A stretch of 64,000 nt of DNA. Source: Alphaproteobacteria bacterium. GTDB taxonomy: Bacteria > Pseudomonadota > Alphaproteobacteria > Micropepsales > Micropepsaceae. How positions within the stretch are numbered: the stretch's first letter is position 1; each line of letters starts with the position of its first letter. The notes under the pieces are model-generated. The model did not search any database. It was given only the letters and a program-made list of their open reading frames with translations, and was not told the origin of the DNA. The translations under genes and the position numbers were made by a program. Where the stretch lies: assembly GCA_023259375.1 (NCBI GenBank), contig JAHFQC010000007.1:31419-95418 (forward strand). The letters run 5' to 3'. This document shows positions 1-8,370 of the stretch, one piece after another.

Positions 1-34
1 ATCCCGTTCGCAACTGACAAGGAGCGGAAAGTCC

Positions 35-598
35 ATGGACAGCTATATCGGCGAAATCAGAATTCTGCCCTACACATATCCGCCCATGTACTGGGCCTAC
101 TGCAATGGCGCCCAGTTATCGGCGCTCCAGAATCAGGCGCTCTATTCCATTCTGGGCAACCTATACGGCGGCACGCCGAACAGCACCTTCAATCTTCCCA
201 ACATGGCGCCAGCCAGTCCGGGGCCAGGGTCCGCTCCGATCGGCAGCGGTACCGGAACCGGATTGACGCCGCGACCGCAGCAGGCGGCAAGCGTTGGATC
301 GGCATCCGTGACGCTGACGGTGCAGCAGATCCCGCCGCACAATCATATCGTGTCGGCTCAGACGACAACCGTGTTGACCGACTTCGTCGACGATCCGACC
401 AACAACTATCTTGGCCACGGCGAGAAAAGCGGCACATCGTCGTTCTTCACCTATGCACCGGTCGATGCCGCGCACATGACGACGCTCAAGAACCCCTTGG
501 GGGTGACGGGAGTTGGTCATGGCCATGAAAACCGTCAGCCATTCCTGCCGATGAATTTCTGCATCAGCATGGAGGGCGAATACCCGGTCAGACCGTAG
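35..598 (+). CDS. Phage-tail-collar / microcystin-dependent-protein family protein
   Basis: This 187-residue protein has the tail-collar fold signature of the MdpB (microcystin-dependent protein) group. It opens with MDSYIGEIRILPYTYPP, has a WAYCNGAQL segment near residues 20-28 and an LYSILGNLYGG segment near 36-46, and ends with a QPFLPMNFCI block. In phages these domains sit at the tip of tail fibres. Chromosomal copies in proteobacteria usually occur as a small operon of collar proteins followed by an acetyltransferase, as here. The start is supported by an AAGGAG Shine-Dalgarno about ten bases upstream. Any further collar genes would lie before base 1. The biological role of the chromosomal copies is unknown. 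Confidence 0.85.
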   Translation: MDSYIGEIRILPYTYPPMYWAYCNGAQLSALQNQALYSILGNLYGGTPNSTFNLPNMAPASPGPGSAPIGSGTGTGLTPRPQQAASVGSASVTLTVQQIPPHNHIVSAQTTTVLTDFVDDPTNNYLGHGEKSGTSSFFTYAPVDAAHMTTLKNPLGVTGVGHGHENRQPFLPMNFCISMEGEYPVRP

Positions 599-607
599 CC
601 GACACCA

Positions 608-1120
608 ATGCTCGAACAGGTCTCCGGGGTTGAAGTTCCACCCGAGTTGCGCGCCGCAGGCTATCGCTTGCGGCCGCAGCGGGAAGAGGATCATGACTTC
701 CTCGAACGCCTTTATTGCAGCGTGCGCGACGTGGAAATCGCGCCGCTCGACTGGCCGGACGAGGCCAAGCGGGCCTTCCTGGCCGATCAGTTCCGTCTGC
801 AGACCGCGCATTACCAGAAGCACTATTGGGATGCCGAGTTCCTGATCCTGGAACAGAACGGCGAACCGGTCGGACGGCTTTATGTTTTCCGCGGCCCGCA
901 CGATCTCAGGGTGGTCGACATATCGCTCTTGCCTCAGATCCGCGGCGGCGGCGTCGGCAGTGCCCTGCTGAAAGCGGTGCAGGCGGAAGCCAAGGCCGCC
1001 GGCAAGACCGCCTCGATCCATGTCGAGATGTTCAACCCGGCGCAAAACCTCTACCGCCGCCTCGGCTTCAAGCAAGTGCGCGAAGACGGACCGTATTGGC
1101 TGATGGAGTGGCAGTCGTGA
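608..1120 (+). CDS. GNAT-family N-acetyltransferase
   Basis: A 170-residue protein with one GNAT domain. The acetyl-CoA pyrophosphate loop QIRGGGVGS lies around residues 112-120, after a strand reading LRVVDISLLP. The C-terminal NLYRRLGFK block is typical of the family. It begins 9 bases after the tail-collar gene stops, so the two are probably cotranscribed. The acceptor substrate cannot be told from sequence. The collar-plus-GNAT pairing suggests it might act on the collar protein or its ligand, but that is inference only. Confidence 0.85.
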   Translation: MLEQVSGVEVPPELRAAGYRLRPQREEDHDFLERLYCSVRDVEIAPLDWPDEAKRAFLADQFRLQTAHYQKHYWDAEFLILEQNGEPVGRLYVFRGPHDLRVVDISLLPQIRGGGVGSALLKAVQAEAKAAGKTASIHVEMFNPAQNLYRRLGFKQVREDGPYWLMEWQS

Positions 1121-1163
1121 CACCATCACGGATTTTCGCGCCGGCGAGTTCCAAGGCCTCGTC

Positions 1164-1952
1164 ATGAGCGCCGGCGATCCGCACGCCTTGCTGGGCGATT
1201 TCCACACCGATCTTTGGCTGCCGGACTATCCAACAGTGACGTGCGGAGCCTGGAGCATCCGGCGCATCATGATGGCGGCGGCCCGCGGCTATTGGGGCGA
1301 TGTCTACCGCATTGCCGGCACCGTCATTCTGGCCGGACCGGGCATGGAGGGGCGGGCCTCGTGGATGTCGCTGACGCCGTCCGAAATCGAAAGCCAGGAG
1401 ATCGGGTTGCGTGCCGCCCACGGCCATACCGTCGTGCTGGGCATGGGAATGGGTTGGCTGGCGGCCAATGTCGCGCTGAAGAGCGAGGTCGATCGCGTCA
1501 CCATCGTCGAACGCGACCCCGACATCATCGCCTTGATGGAAGCGGCAGGCGTCTTCGCGCAATTGCCCGAGGCGGCCCGGCGCAAACTGGAGATCGTCGC
1601 CGCCGATGCGCTCCACTGGCGGTCCGAGGGGCCGGTCGACACGCTGCAGGCAGATATTTGGGAGCGGTTTGTCGAACCGCAGAAACTCGATCAAGTCCGG
1701 CGCATGCAGGACAATATCGGCGCCAATGCCGTCTACTTCTGGGGCCAGGAGATGGCGATCTGGGAGATCGCTTGCGACCAGACGGGGCCGCATCCGCCAA
1801 TGGACTGGGCCATGGTCCACCGGATCGTGTCCGACATCCGCTTGCCCCTCATCCTGCCCGACTGGCCGGATTTTCCCGCAAAGATCACATCGGCCGCGCG
1901 CTGGTGGGCGCCCGATCACCGGGATAAGCCGGCCGATCGGGCCACCGCATAG
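1164..1952 (+). CDS. Rossmann-fold (spermidine-synthase-like) protein, function unknown
   Basis: 262 residues. The segment VVLGMGMGWLAANVALK followed by VTIVERDPDIIALME (roughly residues 91-124) resembles the SAM/dcSAM-binding core of spermidine synthase and class I methyltransferases: a glycine-rich loop, then an acidic residue ending the next strand. No substrate motif is recognised. The ATG at 1164 is the only usable start, because the frame is closed by a TGA at 1101 and has no ATG or GTG in between. It follows the GNAT gene by 43 bases and converges with thyA 15 bases downstream. Confidence 0.6.
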   Translation: MSAGDPHALLGDFHTDLWLPDYPTVTCGAWSIRRIMMAAARGYWGDVYRIAGTVILAGPGMEGRASWMSLTPSEIESQEIGLRAAHGHTVVLGMGMGWLAANVALKSEVDRVTIVERDPDIIALMEAAGVFAQLPEAARRKLEIVAADALHWRSEGPVDTLQADIWERFVEPQKLDQVRRMQDNIGANAVYFWGQEMAIWEIACDQTGPHPPMDWAMVHRIVSDIRLPLILPDWPDFPAKITSAARWWAPDHRDKPADRATA

Positions 1953-1967
1953 TGCGTCAGAGGAACA

Positions 1968-2762
1968 TCACACCGCCACCGCCGCCTTGATGTGCGGATG
2001 CGACTGGTAGTTCTCCAGCGTGAAATCCTCGTAGGCGAAACGGAAAATGTCCTTCACCTCGGGATTGATCCGCATCGTCGGCAGCGGATAGGGCGCGCGC
2101 GAAAGCTGCACCTTGGCCTGCTCGATGTGGTTCGAATAAAGGTGCGCATCGCCGAGGGCGTGGACGAACTCGCCGGGTTTGAGGCCGGTGACCTGGGCCA
2201 TCATCAGCGTGAGCAGGGCATAGCTCGCAATGTTGAACGGCACGCCGAGGAAGATGTCGGCCGAGCGCTGATACATCTGGCACGACAGCTTGCCGTCGGC
2301 GACATAGAACTGGAACAAGCAGTGGCACGGCGGCAGCGCCTGGCGCGGAATGTCGGCCGGGTTCCAGGCGGTGACGATCAGCCGGCGCGAATCCGGATTG
2401 GTTTTGATGTCGTTCACTACCGTCGAGATCTGATCGAGGGTACCGGCGTGATCGCGCGGCCAGGCGCGCCACTGGTGACCGTAGACCGGACCCAATTCGC
2501 CGTTCTTGTCGGCCCATTCATCCCAAATCGTGACGCCATGCTCGTTGAGCCATTTGATGTTGGTCTCGCCGCGCAGGAACCACAGAAGTTCGTAGATGAT
2601 CGATTTGAGATGCAGCTTCTTGGTGGTGACCAGCGGAAAACCCTCCGCCAGATCAAAGCGCATCTGATGACCGAACACGGAAAGCGTGCCGGTGCCGGTG
2701 CGGTCGCCCTTTTGGACACCCGTTTTCAACACACGGTCGAGAAGATCAAGATACTGGCGCAT
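1968..2762 (-). CDS. thyA: Thymidylate synthase
   Basis: Makes dTMP from dUMP using methylene-tetrahydrofolate, in the cytosol. The 264-residue length equals the E. coli enzyme. Conserved blocks are easy to see: the N-terminal GDRTGTGT phosphate-binding loop (about 19-26), [19 protein letters not shown] (48-65), and the nucleophile Cys146 in PPCHCLFQF. The [17 protein letters not shown] dUMP/folate region follows. It is a minus-strand gene that converges with the gene ending at 1952 and lies upstream of no obvious partner. folA (dihydrofolate reductase), a frequent neighbour of thyA, is not adjacent here. Confidence 0.98.
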   Translation of the reverse strand: MRQYLDLLDRVLKTGVQKGDRTGTGTLSVFGHQMRFDLAEGFPLVTTKKLHLKSIIYELLWFLRGETNIKWLNEHGVTIWDEWADKNGELGPVYGHQWRAWPRDHAGTLDQISTVVNDIKTNPDSRRLIVTAWNPADIPRQALPPCHCLFQFYVADGKLSCQMYQRSADIFLGVPFNIASYALLTLMMAQVTGLKPGEFVHALGDAHLYSNHIEQAKVQLSRAPYPLPTMRINPEVKDIFRFAYEDFTLENYQSHPHIKAAVAV

Positions 2763-2790
2763 GAAGCTCGCTATACCGGGATTCGTGTTC

Positions 2791-3063
2791 CTAGCCTACG
2801 CGCGCTTTGCGCAGGGCGTTGTTGATCCGGCTCTGCCAGCCCGGCCCGGTGGCTTTGAACCGTTCCACCACATCGCGGTCGAGACGCAACGTGACCTGCT
2901 GCTTGGTCGGCGCCTTCTGCGGCCCGCGCTCGCCGCGCTTGCGGATGATTTCGGCGAGTTCGGGAAAATGATCCAGCGGCTTCGCCCGGGCAAAATCCTC
3001 GGCAGTCCATTCCGGCGTGTCTTCATCCGGCGTGTCAGGCGCGATCTTGGTTTTTTTCTTCAT
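2791..3063 (-). CDS. brnA: BrnA-type antitoxin (ribbon-helix-helix)
   Basis: 90 residues. The N-terminal half is charged and probably flexible, with a [19 protein letters not shown] segment as in BrnA proteins. The C-terminal half carries the RHH DNA-binding unit, [19 protein letters not shown] followed by [10 protein letters not shown]. In the BrnTA family this protein neutralises the BrnT ribonuclease and represses its own operon. The start codon lies inside the end of brnT (29-base overlap), which suggests translational coupling with toxin first and antitoxin second, the usual order of this family. Confidence 0.88.
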   Translation of the reverse strand: MKKKTKIAPDTPDEDTPEWTAEDFARAKPLDHFPELAEIIRKRGERGPQKAPTKQQVTLRLDRDVVERFKATGPGWQSRINNALRKARVG

Positions 3064-3316
3064 AACGCAACCGCTCCTTGCGATTTGCCAGTCTGAGCGA
3101 GATCACCCGGATCGCGTCCTGACGCAGCGTGAAAACGACAACGGCAATTGCCTCGCTCATCCGGCCTATGGCCCGATATCGTGCCTCGCCATAGTCCCGG
3201 CGCGTGTCCGCGACGATGAGAGCGCTCTCGAAATCGAACTCCTCCGCCATGGTGAACGGAAGGCCGCGCTCGCGCGCATTCTTCTCGCTCTTGGCGGGAT
3301 CGAACTCGACCTTCAT
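3035..3316 (-). CDS. brnT: BrnT-type ribonuclease toxin
   Basis: 93 residues with the BrnT (RelE-like fold) pattern: an opening VEFDPAKSEKNARERGLPF, a central ESALIVADTRRDYGEARYRAIG, and a C-terminal [17 protein letters not shown]. In Brucella BrnT this fold cleaves mRNA and halts translation. It is the first gene of the pair and overlaps brnA by 29 bases. No clear Shine-Dalgarno precedes the ATG. A perfect 12-bp palindrome begins 4 bases upstream of the start and is a good candidate for the BrnA operator. The toxin frame is intact. Confidence 0.88.
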   Translation of the reverse strand: MKVEFDPAKSEKNARERGLPFTMAEEFDFESALIVADTRRDYGEARYRAIGRMSEAIAVVVFTLRQDAIRVISLRLANRKERLRYEEKNQDRA

Positions 3317-3320
3317 TTAA

Positions 3321-3332
3321 TTGTAGCTACAA
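3321..3332. promoter_or_regulatory. Perfect palindrome TTGTAGCTACAA upstream of brnT (probable BrnA operator)
   Basis: A 12-bp perfect inverted repeat lies directly upstream of the brnT start codon, in the only place an autoregulatory operator of the pair could sit. RHH antitoxins bind short palindromes in their own promoters, so BrnA binding is likely. A TTGACC hexamer on the minus strand (3342-3347) could be a -35 element, but the matching -10 is too close to the ATG to be convincing. Confidence 0.5.
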
Positions 3333-3378
3333 AATAATTCCGGTCAAGCCCTACCCACAGCCAGGTCATGACGCCCCC

Positions 3379-3407
3379 TTTAAATCCCGATCCCCACTCC
3401 CTATATT
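3379..3407 (+). promoter_or_regulatory. Putative promoter of ssrA
   Basis: TTTAAA (3379-3384) and TATATT (3402-3407) are separated by 17 bases and would start transcription near 3414, just at the first stem (GTCCG/CGGAC) of the tmRNA precursor. Each hexamer is a partial match to the sigma-70 consensus. Confidence 0.4.
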
Positions 3408-3413
3408 ACCACT

Positions 3414-3700
3414 GTCCGGCTTCGGTCGGACTACGGCGATAAACGGCTTCGTAATAAGCGGACTGGACCCGGGGGCGGTACCCGGCGCCTCCACCACTAC
3501 CTCCCGGCTAGAAGCGGGAGCCCTTTTCGAAGGGGTCTGTGGGGGCGAAATAGGATCGACAGACGTGTAAAGGTTGACCTTTCGCTCGGTATGGTATCCG
3601 CCGTTATCGGGCTGTCTGTATAGGTGCCAACGACAATGAAATGGCCCTCGCTGCCTAACTTCTAGTTAGATAAGCGCGGTTTTGGGATCTGCACCGGGCA
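3414..3700 (+). ncRNA. ssrA: Transfer-messenger RNA, circularly permuted two-piece form; tag ANDNEMALAA
   Basis: The aminoacyl-acceptor piece comes first and ends CGCCTCC-A-CCA (3486-3496). An intervening segment of about 44 bases (3497-3540) holds two hairpins, CTCCCG/CGGGAG and CCCTT-TTCG-AAGGG. The coding piece then starts GGGGGCG at 3541, which pairs with CGCCTCC to rebuild the 7-bp acceptor stem. The tag frame runs GCC AAC GAC AAT GAA ATG GCC CTC GCT GCC TAA (3626-3658), giving ANDNEMALAA after the untemplated alanine. A CTAAC/GTTAG hairpin follows the stop (3655-3669). This order is the permuted arrangement known from alphaproteobacteria. The outer 5' and 3' ends are estimates. The RNA rescues stalled ribosomes and marks the product for ClpXP; the SspB adaptor gene lies about 1.9 kb downstream. 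Confidence 0.93.
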
Positions 3701-3735
3701 ACAGAAGCAGGTCCCGCTTCTCTTCGGGGGAGAGG

Positions 3736-4149
3736 ATGCGGAACTTCCACATTTTCCTGTGCTTGTTCCTTGCCGCCGGCACGGCCGCCAGCGCCGGCGA
3801 TCAATGCAAAATGAGCCCGAAACTGACAGGCCCCTGCTTTACGGTGCATGGGCGGCTGTCGATCGCCAACGGCACTTTGAACTATCGCATTTGGCCGGTG
3901 GGGACGCACCGCATGCTGGCGGTGGTCGATGGCTCGGACGTCTTCGACGAACAAGCAGGTCCGCCCTTGCCCGCCGACGCTCGCGGAATGCTGAACGGCT
4001 TCGAAACCGATGTTTTCGGCGATTATGAGGTCTGCCCCCTGACCCGCAGTATCCCCGGCCATATGCAGCACGTCTGCGTGGTCACCGCCTCAAAGCTGAT
4101 GGCCCAACCTCGCGACAAGAAAATGCCGCCCGCACCGCCTTCGCGCTGA
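3736..4149 (+). CDS. Secreted hypothetical protein
   Basis: 137 residues beginning MRNFHIFLCLFLAAGTAASA, a clear Sec signal peptide with probable cleavage after ASA. The mature part contains four or five cysteines (for example DQCKMS, GPCFTVHGR, YEVCPL, HVCVV) and the segment CFTVHGRLSIANGTLNYRIW. The spaced cysteines fit a disulfide-bonded periplasmic protein. I do not recognise the family. The start at 3736 was preferred over the upstream ATG at 3682 because it has a GGGAGAGG ribosome-binding site and gives the signal peptide directly. The upstream ATG would lie inside the tmRNA gene. Confidence 0.7.
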   Translation: MRNFHIFLCLFLAAGTAASAGDQCKMSPKLTGPCFTVHGRLSIANGTLNYRIWPVGTHRMLAVVDGSDVFDEQAGPPLPADARGMLNGFETDVFGDYEVCPLTRSIPGHMQHVCVVTASKLMAQPRDKKMPPAPPSR

Positions 4150-4156
4150 GAAGCGA

Positions 4157-5434
4157 TTATTCCCGCGGCTGTTTCAGTGTCTCGAATTTCCACTCCTGCC
4201 CGCGGCGCATCAGCCAGCCGAGAGTGGAACTGGCCAACACCACGGAGCCGCCCCACAAGATCGCCTCGCGCACGCCGAAACGGTCGGCCAGCGCGCCGAG
4301 GATCAACGCGCCCCAAGTCATCGACATCATCGCCTGGGTGTAGTGCGAAATCGCCCGGCCGCGGAACTGTTCGCTGGCGGCCGTTTGAATAATGGTATTG
4401 GACGCACCGCCGAGGATCATCAGGCTCATGGCGGCGGGCACCAGCACGGCCATCGACTGCCACAACGTCTCGGTGGCAGCAAAGACCATCATGGTAACGC
4501 CGAACACGCATCCCGCGATCACCGGCGTCAGCGCCAGCCAGCGCTCCTTGATCAGCGACAGCCCCCAGGCGCCGATGAAGGCACCGAGTCCGACCGAGCC
4601 CATCAACCAGCCGTAGTGGGCGGCCGTGCCGTGCAGCATGTCTTTGGCGAAGGCCGGCATCAGCGTCAGATAGGCGGCTCCGAAACAGGATGAAGCCGCC
4701 ATCAGCAGGAGCGACACCCGGATCAGGCGATGGCGAAACGAGTAGCGATAGCCCTCGACGATTTCGCGCAAGGGATGCTGGTGGCGATGCGGCGGGCGCG
4801 GCGTGAAGCGCATCAGAGTAAGGCTGACGAGAACGGCGCCGAACGACAGCGCGTTGGCGGCGAAGCACCAGCCCTCGCCGGTGACGGCGATCACCACGCC
4901 GGCCAGCGCCGGCCCGATCACCCGGGCGAGATTGAACATCATCGAGTTGACCGCGATGGCATGACGCAGATCCGCCGCTCCCACCATGTCGAGCAGCATC
5001 GCCTGGCGCGTCGGCATGTCGAAGGCATTGATGAGACCGAGCCCGAACGCCAGCGCCACGATCTCCCAGACTTGGACCACACCGGCCAGAGTCAATCCTG
5101 CCAACACCGCCGCCTGCAGCATCGCCGCGGACTGGGTGAGCATTACCAGCCGCCGCCGGTCGACCCGGTCGGCCACCATGCCGCCGAACGGCGCCAGAAA
5201 AAACACCGTCACCTGGGAACAAAACGTCGTCAGGCCCAAGAGGAACGGCGAGTGCGTCAAAGCGTAGACCAGCCAGGCCTGCGCAACCGTCTGCATCCAC
5301 GACCCCATCAGGGATACGAGTTGCCCGCCGAAAAACAGGCGGAAATTGCGGTGCCGGAAGACGCCGAGCACGGCCAGCGCCGGACGGACCGGCTGCTCGT
5401 CTCGGACGGTGGTTTCAGGGCGCATGCCCGGCAT
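4157..5434 (-). CDS. MFS transporter (EntS-like drug/siderophore exporter family)
   Basis: About 425 residues with twelve predicted membrane segments. The N-terminal RHRNFRLFFGGQLVSLMGSW block and the GGMVADRVDRRRLVMLTQ loop (MFS motif A, between helices 2 and 3) are typical of the EntS/2A0121 exporters. The C-terminal half repeats the pattern with GALADRFGVREAIL. Substrate unknown; family members export siderophores and macrolides. Start is uncertain: 5434, 5425 or a GTG at 5494 are all in frame and none has a strong ribosome-binding site. It converges with the secreted-protein gene. Confidence 0.85.
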   Translation of the reverse strand: MPGMRPETTVRDEQPVRPALAVLGVFRHRNFRLFFGGQLVSLMGSWMQTVAQAWLVYALTHSPFLLGLTTFCSQVTVFFLAPFGGMVADRVDRRRLVMLTQSAAMLQAAVLAGLTLAGVVQVWEIVALAFGLGLINAFDMPTRQAMLLDMVGAADLRHAIAVNSMMFNLARVIGPALAGVVIAVTGEGWCFAANALSFGAVLVSLTLMRFTPRPPHRHQHPLREIVEGYRYSFRHRLIRVSLLLMAASSCFGAAYLTLMPAFAKDMLHGTAAHYGWLMGSVGLGAFIGAWGLSLIKERWLALTPVIAGCVFGVTMMVFAATETLWQSMAVLVPAAMSLMILGGASNTIIQTAASEQFRGRAISHYTQAMMSMTWGALILGALADRFGVREAILWGGSVVLASSTLGWLMRRGQEWKFETLKQPRE

Positions 5435-5536
5435 AAAGCGCCAAATCAACAGGCGATTCCAGCCTGTGCCCAACCTCCCGCATTGACTCGTCACGCCCGG
5501 CGGCTAGTCTCTCGGCTCTTTCCCGGACAGGGCGTA

Positions 5537-6064
5537 ATGACCAAGGATTACATCGGCTATCAGGCTTTGCTGGACGCGGCGCTGCGAGGTGTCGTGCGCG
5601 ACGCTCTGCGCCGGATCGAAAAACAAGGCCTGATCGGCTCGCATCACTTTTATCTCACCTTCAAGACCGGCTTTCCCGGCGTCGATATTCCGAGCTTTCT
5701 CGCCGAGCAGTATCCCGACGAGATGACCATCATCCTGCAGCACCAGTTCTGGGGCTTGAAGATCAGTGATGATTCGTTCGAGGTGGCGCTGACCTTCAAG
5801 AAGGTGCCGGCGACGCTGTGCATCCCGTTCCAGGCGCTGACCAAGTTCTTCGATCCCGGCGTGCCGTTCGGCCTCGAGTTCAAGACCACCGAAGCCGAGG
5901 TCAAACCCGCCCCGACCAAGCCGGCCGAACCGGGCCAAACCGCGACCGAAGCGACACCGCTGCCGCCCAAGCCGAAGGCCGAAGGCGAAGAGAGCGAACC
6001 CGCCGCGGAAAAGCCCGCCGGGGCCGGTGAAGTCGTCAGCCTCGATCAGTTCCGCAAGAAGTAG
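5537..6064 (+). CDS. sspB: SspB-family ClpXP adaptor (alphaproteobacterial type)
   Basis: 175 residues. The folded N-terminal part (about 1-120) matches the SspB alpha-type domain: YQALLDAALRGVVRDALR, then HHFYLTFKTGFPGVDIP, MTIILQHQFWGLKI and CIPFQALTKFFDPGVPFGL. A flexible Pro/Glu/Ala-rich linker follows, and the C-terminus GEVVSLDQFRKK matches the ClpX-docking tail of SspB proteins. It tethers ssrA-tagged substrates to ClpX. It starts at 5537; the longer open frame upstream is antisense to the MFS gene. Its partner RNA gene (ssrA) is in the same window, and fumC follows 55 bases downstream. Confidence 0.93.
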   Translation: MTKDYIGYQALLDAALRGVVRDALRRIEKQGLIGSHHFYLTFKTGFPGVDIPSFLAEQYPDEMTIILQHQFWGLKISDDSFEVALTFKKVPATLCIPFQALTKFFDPGVPFGLEFKTTEAEVKPAPTKPAEPGQTATEATPLPPKPKAEGEESEPAAEKPAGAGEVVSLDQFRKK

Positions 6065-6119
6065 GCTGGGACCGCCGAAGAAGTGTTGGCAACGCTCCAA
6101 CACTGATTAGAATAGTTCC

Positions 6120-7511
6120 ATGACCAAGACCCGCACCGAGACCGACACCTTCGGTCCTATTGCCGTGGACGCGACCCGCTATTGGGGCGCCCAGGCGGAA
6201 CGCTCGCGCAACAATTTCAAGATCGGCTGGGAAAGACAGCCGGCGCCGGTGATCCGGGGGCTGGGCATCGTCAAGCGCGCGGCGGCCGAGACCAACATGG
6301 CGCTGGGCCGGCTCGATCCGGCGATCGGCAAGGCCATCATCGCGGCGGCGCAAGAGGTCATCGACGGCAAGCTCGACGAGCATTTTCCGCTGGTCGTCTG
6401 GCAGACCGGCTCGGGCACGCAGTCGAACATGAATGCCAACGAGGTGATCTCGAACCGCGCCATCGAAATGCTGGGCGGCGAGATGGGCTCGAAAAAGCCG
6501 GTCCATCCCAACGACCACGTCAATATGAGCCAGTCGTCGAACGACACCTATCCGACGGCAATGCATATCGCGGCGGCGGAAGAGATCGTGCACCGGCTGC
6601 TCCCCGCCCTCACCAAGCTGCGCGACGCGCTCGGCGCCAAAGCGGCAGCGTGGGCCGACATCGTCAAGATCGGCCGCACCCACACCCAAGATGCGACACC
6701 CTTGACGCTGGGGCAGGAATTTTCCGGCTACACCCAGCAGGTGACGAACGGCATCATCCGTATCGAACAGACCCTGCCGATGCTGATGCAACTCGCCCAA
6801 GGCGGCACTGCGGTCGGGACCGGCCTTAACGCGCCGGTGGGATTTGCCGAAGCCGTGGCCGAGAAGATCGCGGCTATTACCGGCCTCGCCTTCAGCTCGG
6901 CGCCCAACAAGTTCGAGGCGCTCGCGGCCCACGACGCCATGGTGATGAGCCACGGGGCGATCAATACCGTCGCCGCCGCGCTCTTCAAGATCGCCAACGA
7001 CATCCGTTTTTTGGGTTCGGGGCCGCGTTCGGGCCTGGGGGAACTCGCGCTGCCGGAGAACGAGCCGGGCTCCTCGATCATGCCCGGCAAGGTCAATCCG
7101 ACCCAGTGCGAGGCCATGACCCAGGTCTGCATCCAGATCTTCGGCAACAATGCCGCGCTTACTTTTGCGGGCAGCCAGGGCCATTTCGAGCTCAACGTGT
7201 TCAACCCGGTGATGGCCTACAACTTCCTGCAAAGTGTGCGGCTGATGGCCGACGCGGCAGTGAGTTTCACCGATAATTGCGTCGTCGGCATCGAACCGCG
7301 GCGCGACAACATTAAGGCCGGGCTCGACCGCTCGCTGATGCTGGTGACGGCGCTGGCGCCCAAGATCGGTTACGACGCCGCGGCCAAGATCGCCAAGACC
7401 GCCCACAAGAACGGCACCACTCTGAAAGAGGAAGCCCTTAAGACGGGACTTGTCACAGGGGAAGAATTCGAGTCTATCGTGCGCCCCGAGGACATGATCG
7501 CGCCGAAATAG
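6120..7511 (+). CDS. fumC: Fumarate hydratase, class II
   Basis: 463 residues, normal for the iron-free FumC type that interconverts fumarate and malate in the TCA cycle. It opens [22 protein letters not shown]. It carries [12 protein letters not shown] near residue 100, the [13 protein letters not shown] segment near 140, the [14 protein letters not shown] block near 190, and the superfamily signature [16 protein letters not shown] near 320. All catalytic blocks are present. It ends with TAG, one of several normal uses of amber as a terminator in this window. Confidence 0.98.
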   Translation: MTKTRTETDTFGPIAVDATRYWGAQAERSRNNFKIGWERQPAPVIRGLGIVKRAAAETNMALGRLDPAIGKAIIAAAQEVIDGKLDEHFPLVVWQTGSGTQSNMNANEVISNRAIEMLGGEMGSKKPVHPNDHVNMSQSSNDTYPTAMHIAAAEEIVHRLLPALTKLRDALGAKAAAWADIVKIGRTHTQDATPLTLGQEFSGYTQQVTNGIIRIEQTLPMLMQLAQGGTAVGTGLNAPVGFAEAVAEKIAAITGLAFSSAPNKFEALAAHDAMVMSHGAINTVAAALFKIANDIRFLGSGPRSGLGELALPENEPGSSIMPGKVNPTQCEAMTQVCIQIFGNNAALTFAGSQGHFELNVFNPVMAYNFLQSVRLMADAAVSFTDNCVVGIEPRRDNIKAGLDRSLMLVTALAPKIGYDAAAKIAKTAHKNGTTLKEEALKTGLVTGEEFESIVRPEDMIAPK

Positions 7512-7518
7512 CTTCACC

Positions 7519-8247
7519 ATGCTACGCAAGAGAACGCCAGCGGCGGACCCCGGGCTCGTCGTCGAATACAACAATGCATCCGGCGGCGTTTCCTTCTGGC
7601 AACGGGAAGACAATCACAGCCTCGCCGACAGCCGGGGCATCTCGACCGCCGACTATATCCACGCCATGTACGGCTTCCTGCGCCAGGCCGGTTGCCGCGA
7701 CGTGCTGATGATCGGCTGCGGCGGCGGCACGCTCGCCACCATGCTGCGGCGCGTCGGGGTCAAGGTGACGATCGTCGACATCGACGGCTGCAGCTTCGAG
7801 ATCGCCCGCACCTATTTCCACCTGCCGGACGACGTCGAATGCCACATCGCCGATGGCGAGGCGTTCCTCAAGAAAACTACCCGCAAATATAACGCTGTGG
7901 TGCTCGATGCCTATTGCGACAACGAGATTCCGCGCCACATGGTGAGCCGACGGTTCTTCAATCTGGTCAAGTCGCGGCTCAAGCCGCGCGGGTCCATCGT
8001 GCTGCTCAATCTGATAGTACGCGATGACGACGATGGCACGCCCGACCGCATCGCCCGCCTGATGCGGCGCACCTGGCGGCAGGTTCGCCTGCTCGATGCC
8101 GTCGAACACGAGGGCCGCAACGCGGTTGCCGTTGCGGGGGCGGTGAAAACCCTGAAGCGCCCGCGCCTTTTGATGAAGCCGAAGACCCACGCCAAGTCGC
8201 TGGCGCGCGATCTGCGCACTCTGGATTTCCGTCCCATCAGGGATTGA
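7519..8247 (+). CDS. Spermidine-synthase-like / class I methyltransferase-fold protein
   Basis: 242 residues starting 7 bases after fumC. It shows VLMIGCGGGTLATMLRR (about residues 62-78), a VTIVDIDGCSFEIARTYF segment with the expected acidic residue, and a later VVLDAYCDNEIPRHMVS in the position of the catalytic Asp/gatekeeping region of spermidine synthases. Proteins of this type are often annotated spermidine synthase-like or fused-MFS/spermidine synthase fragments, without proof of activity. The basic C-terminus (KRPRLLMKPKTHAKS) is unusual. Function uncertain. Confidence 0.7.
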   Translation: MLRKRTPAADPGLVVEYNNASGGVSFWQREDNHSLADSRGISTADYIHAMYGFLRQAGCRDVLMIGCGGGTLATMLRRVGVKVTIVDIDGCSFEIARTYFHLPDDVECHIADGEAFLKKTTRKYNAVVLDAYCDNEIPRHMVSRRFFNLVKSRLKPRGSIVLLNLIVRDDDDGTPDRIARLMRRTWRQVRLLDAVEHEGRNAVAVAGAVKTLKRPRLLMKPKTHAKSLARDLRTLDFRPIRD

Positions 8248-8370
8248 CGTCCGGCATAGGTGCTATGCGCGACCGCCGCTGGCGTCCACCGCTGTCCACC
8301 GCAAGGATCGGGCTGCGCGAGGCCACGTTTCTTGGCTATGCCTCGAGCGCCACACACAAACGGGTATGCC

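Noticed and set aside
35..598. Prophage or tailocin remnant suggested by the tail-collar gene
   Set aside because: No other phage gene is adjacent; chromosomal MdpB-type genes with a GNAT neighbour are common.
3320..3347. TTGACC/TACAAT as the brnT promoter
   Set aside because: Transcription would start at or past the ATG, so the pair does not fit well; only the palindrome is reported.
4730..5536. Long upstream extension of the sspB frame
   Set aside because: It is antisense to the MFS exporter; SspB homologues begin at the ATG at 5537.
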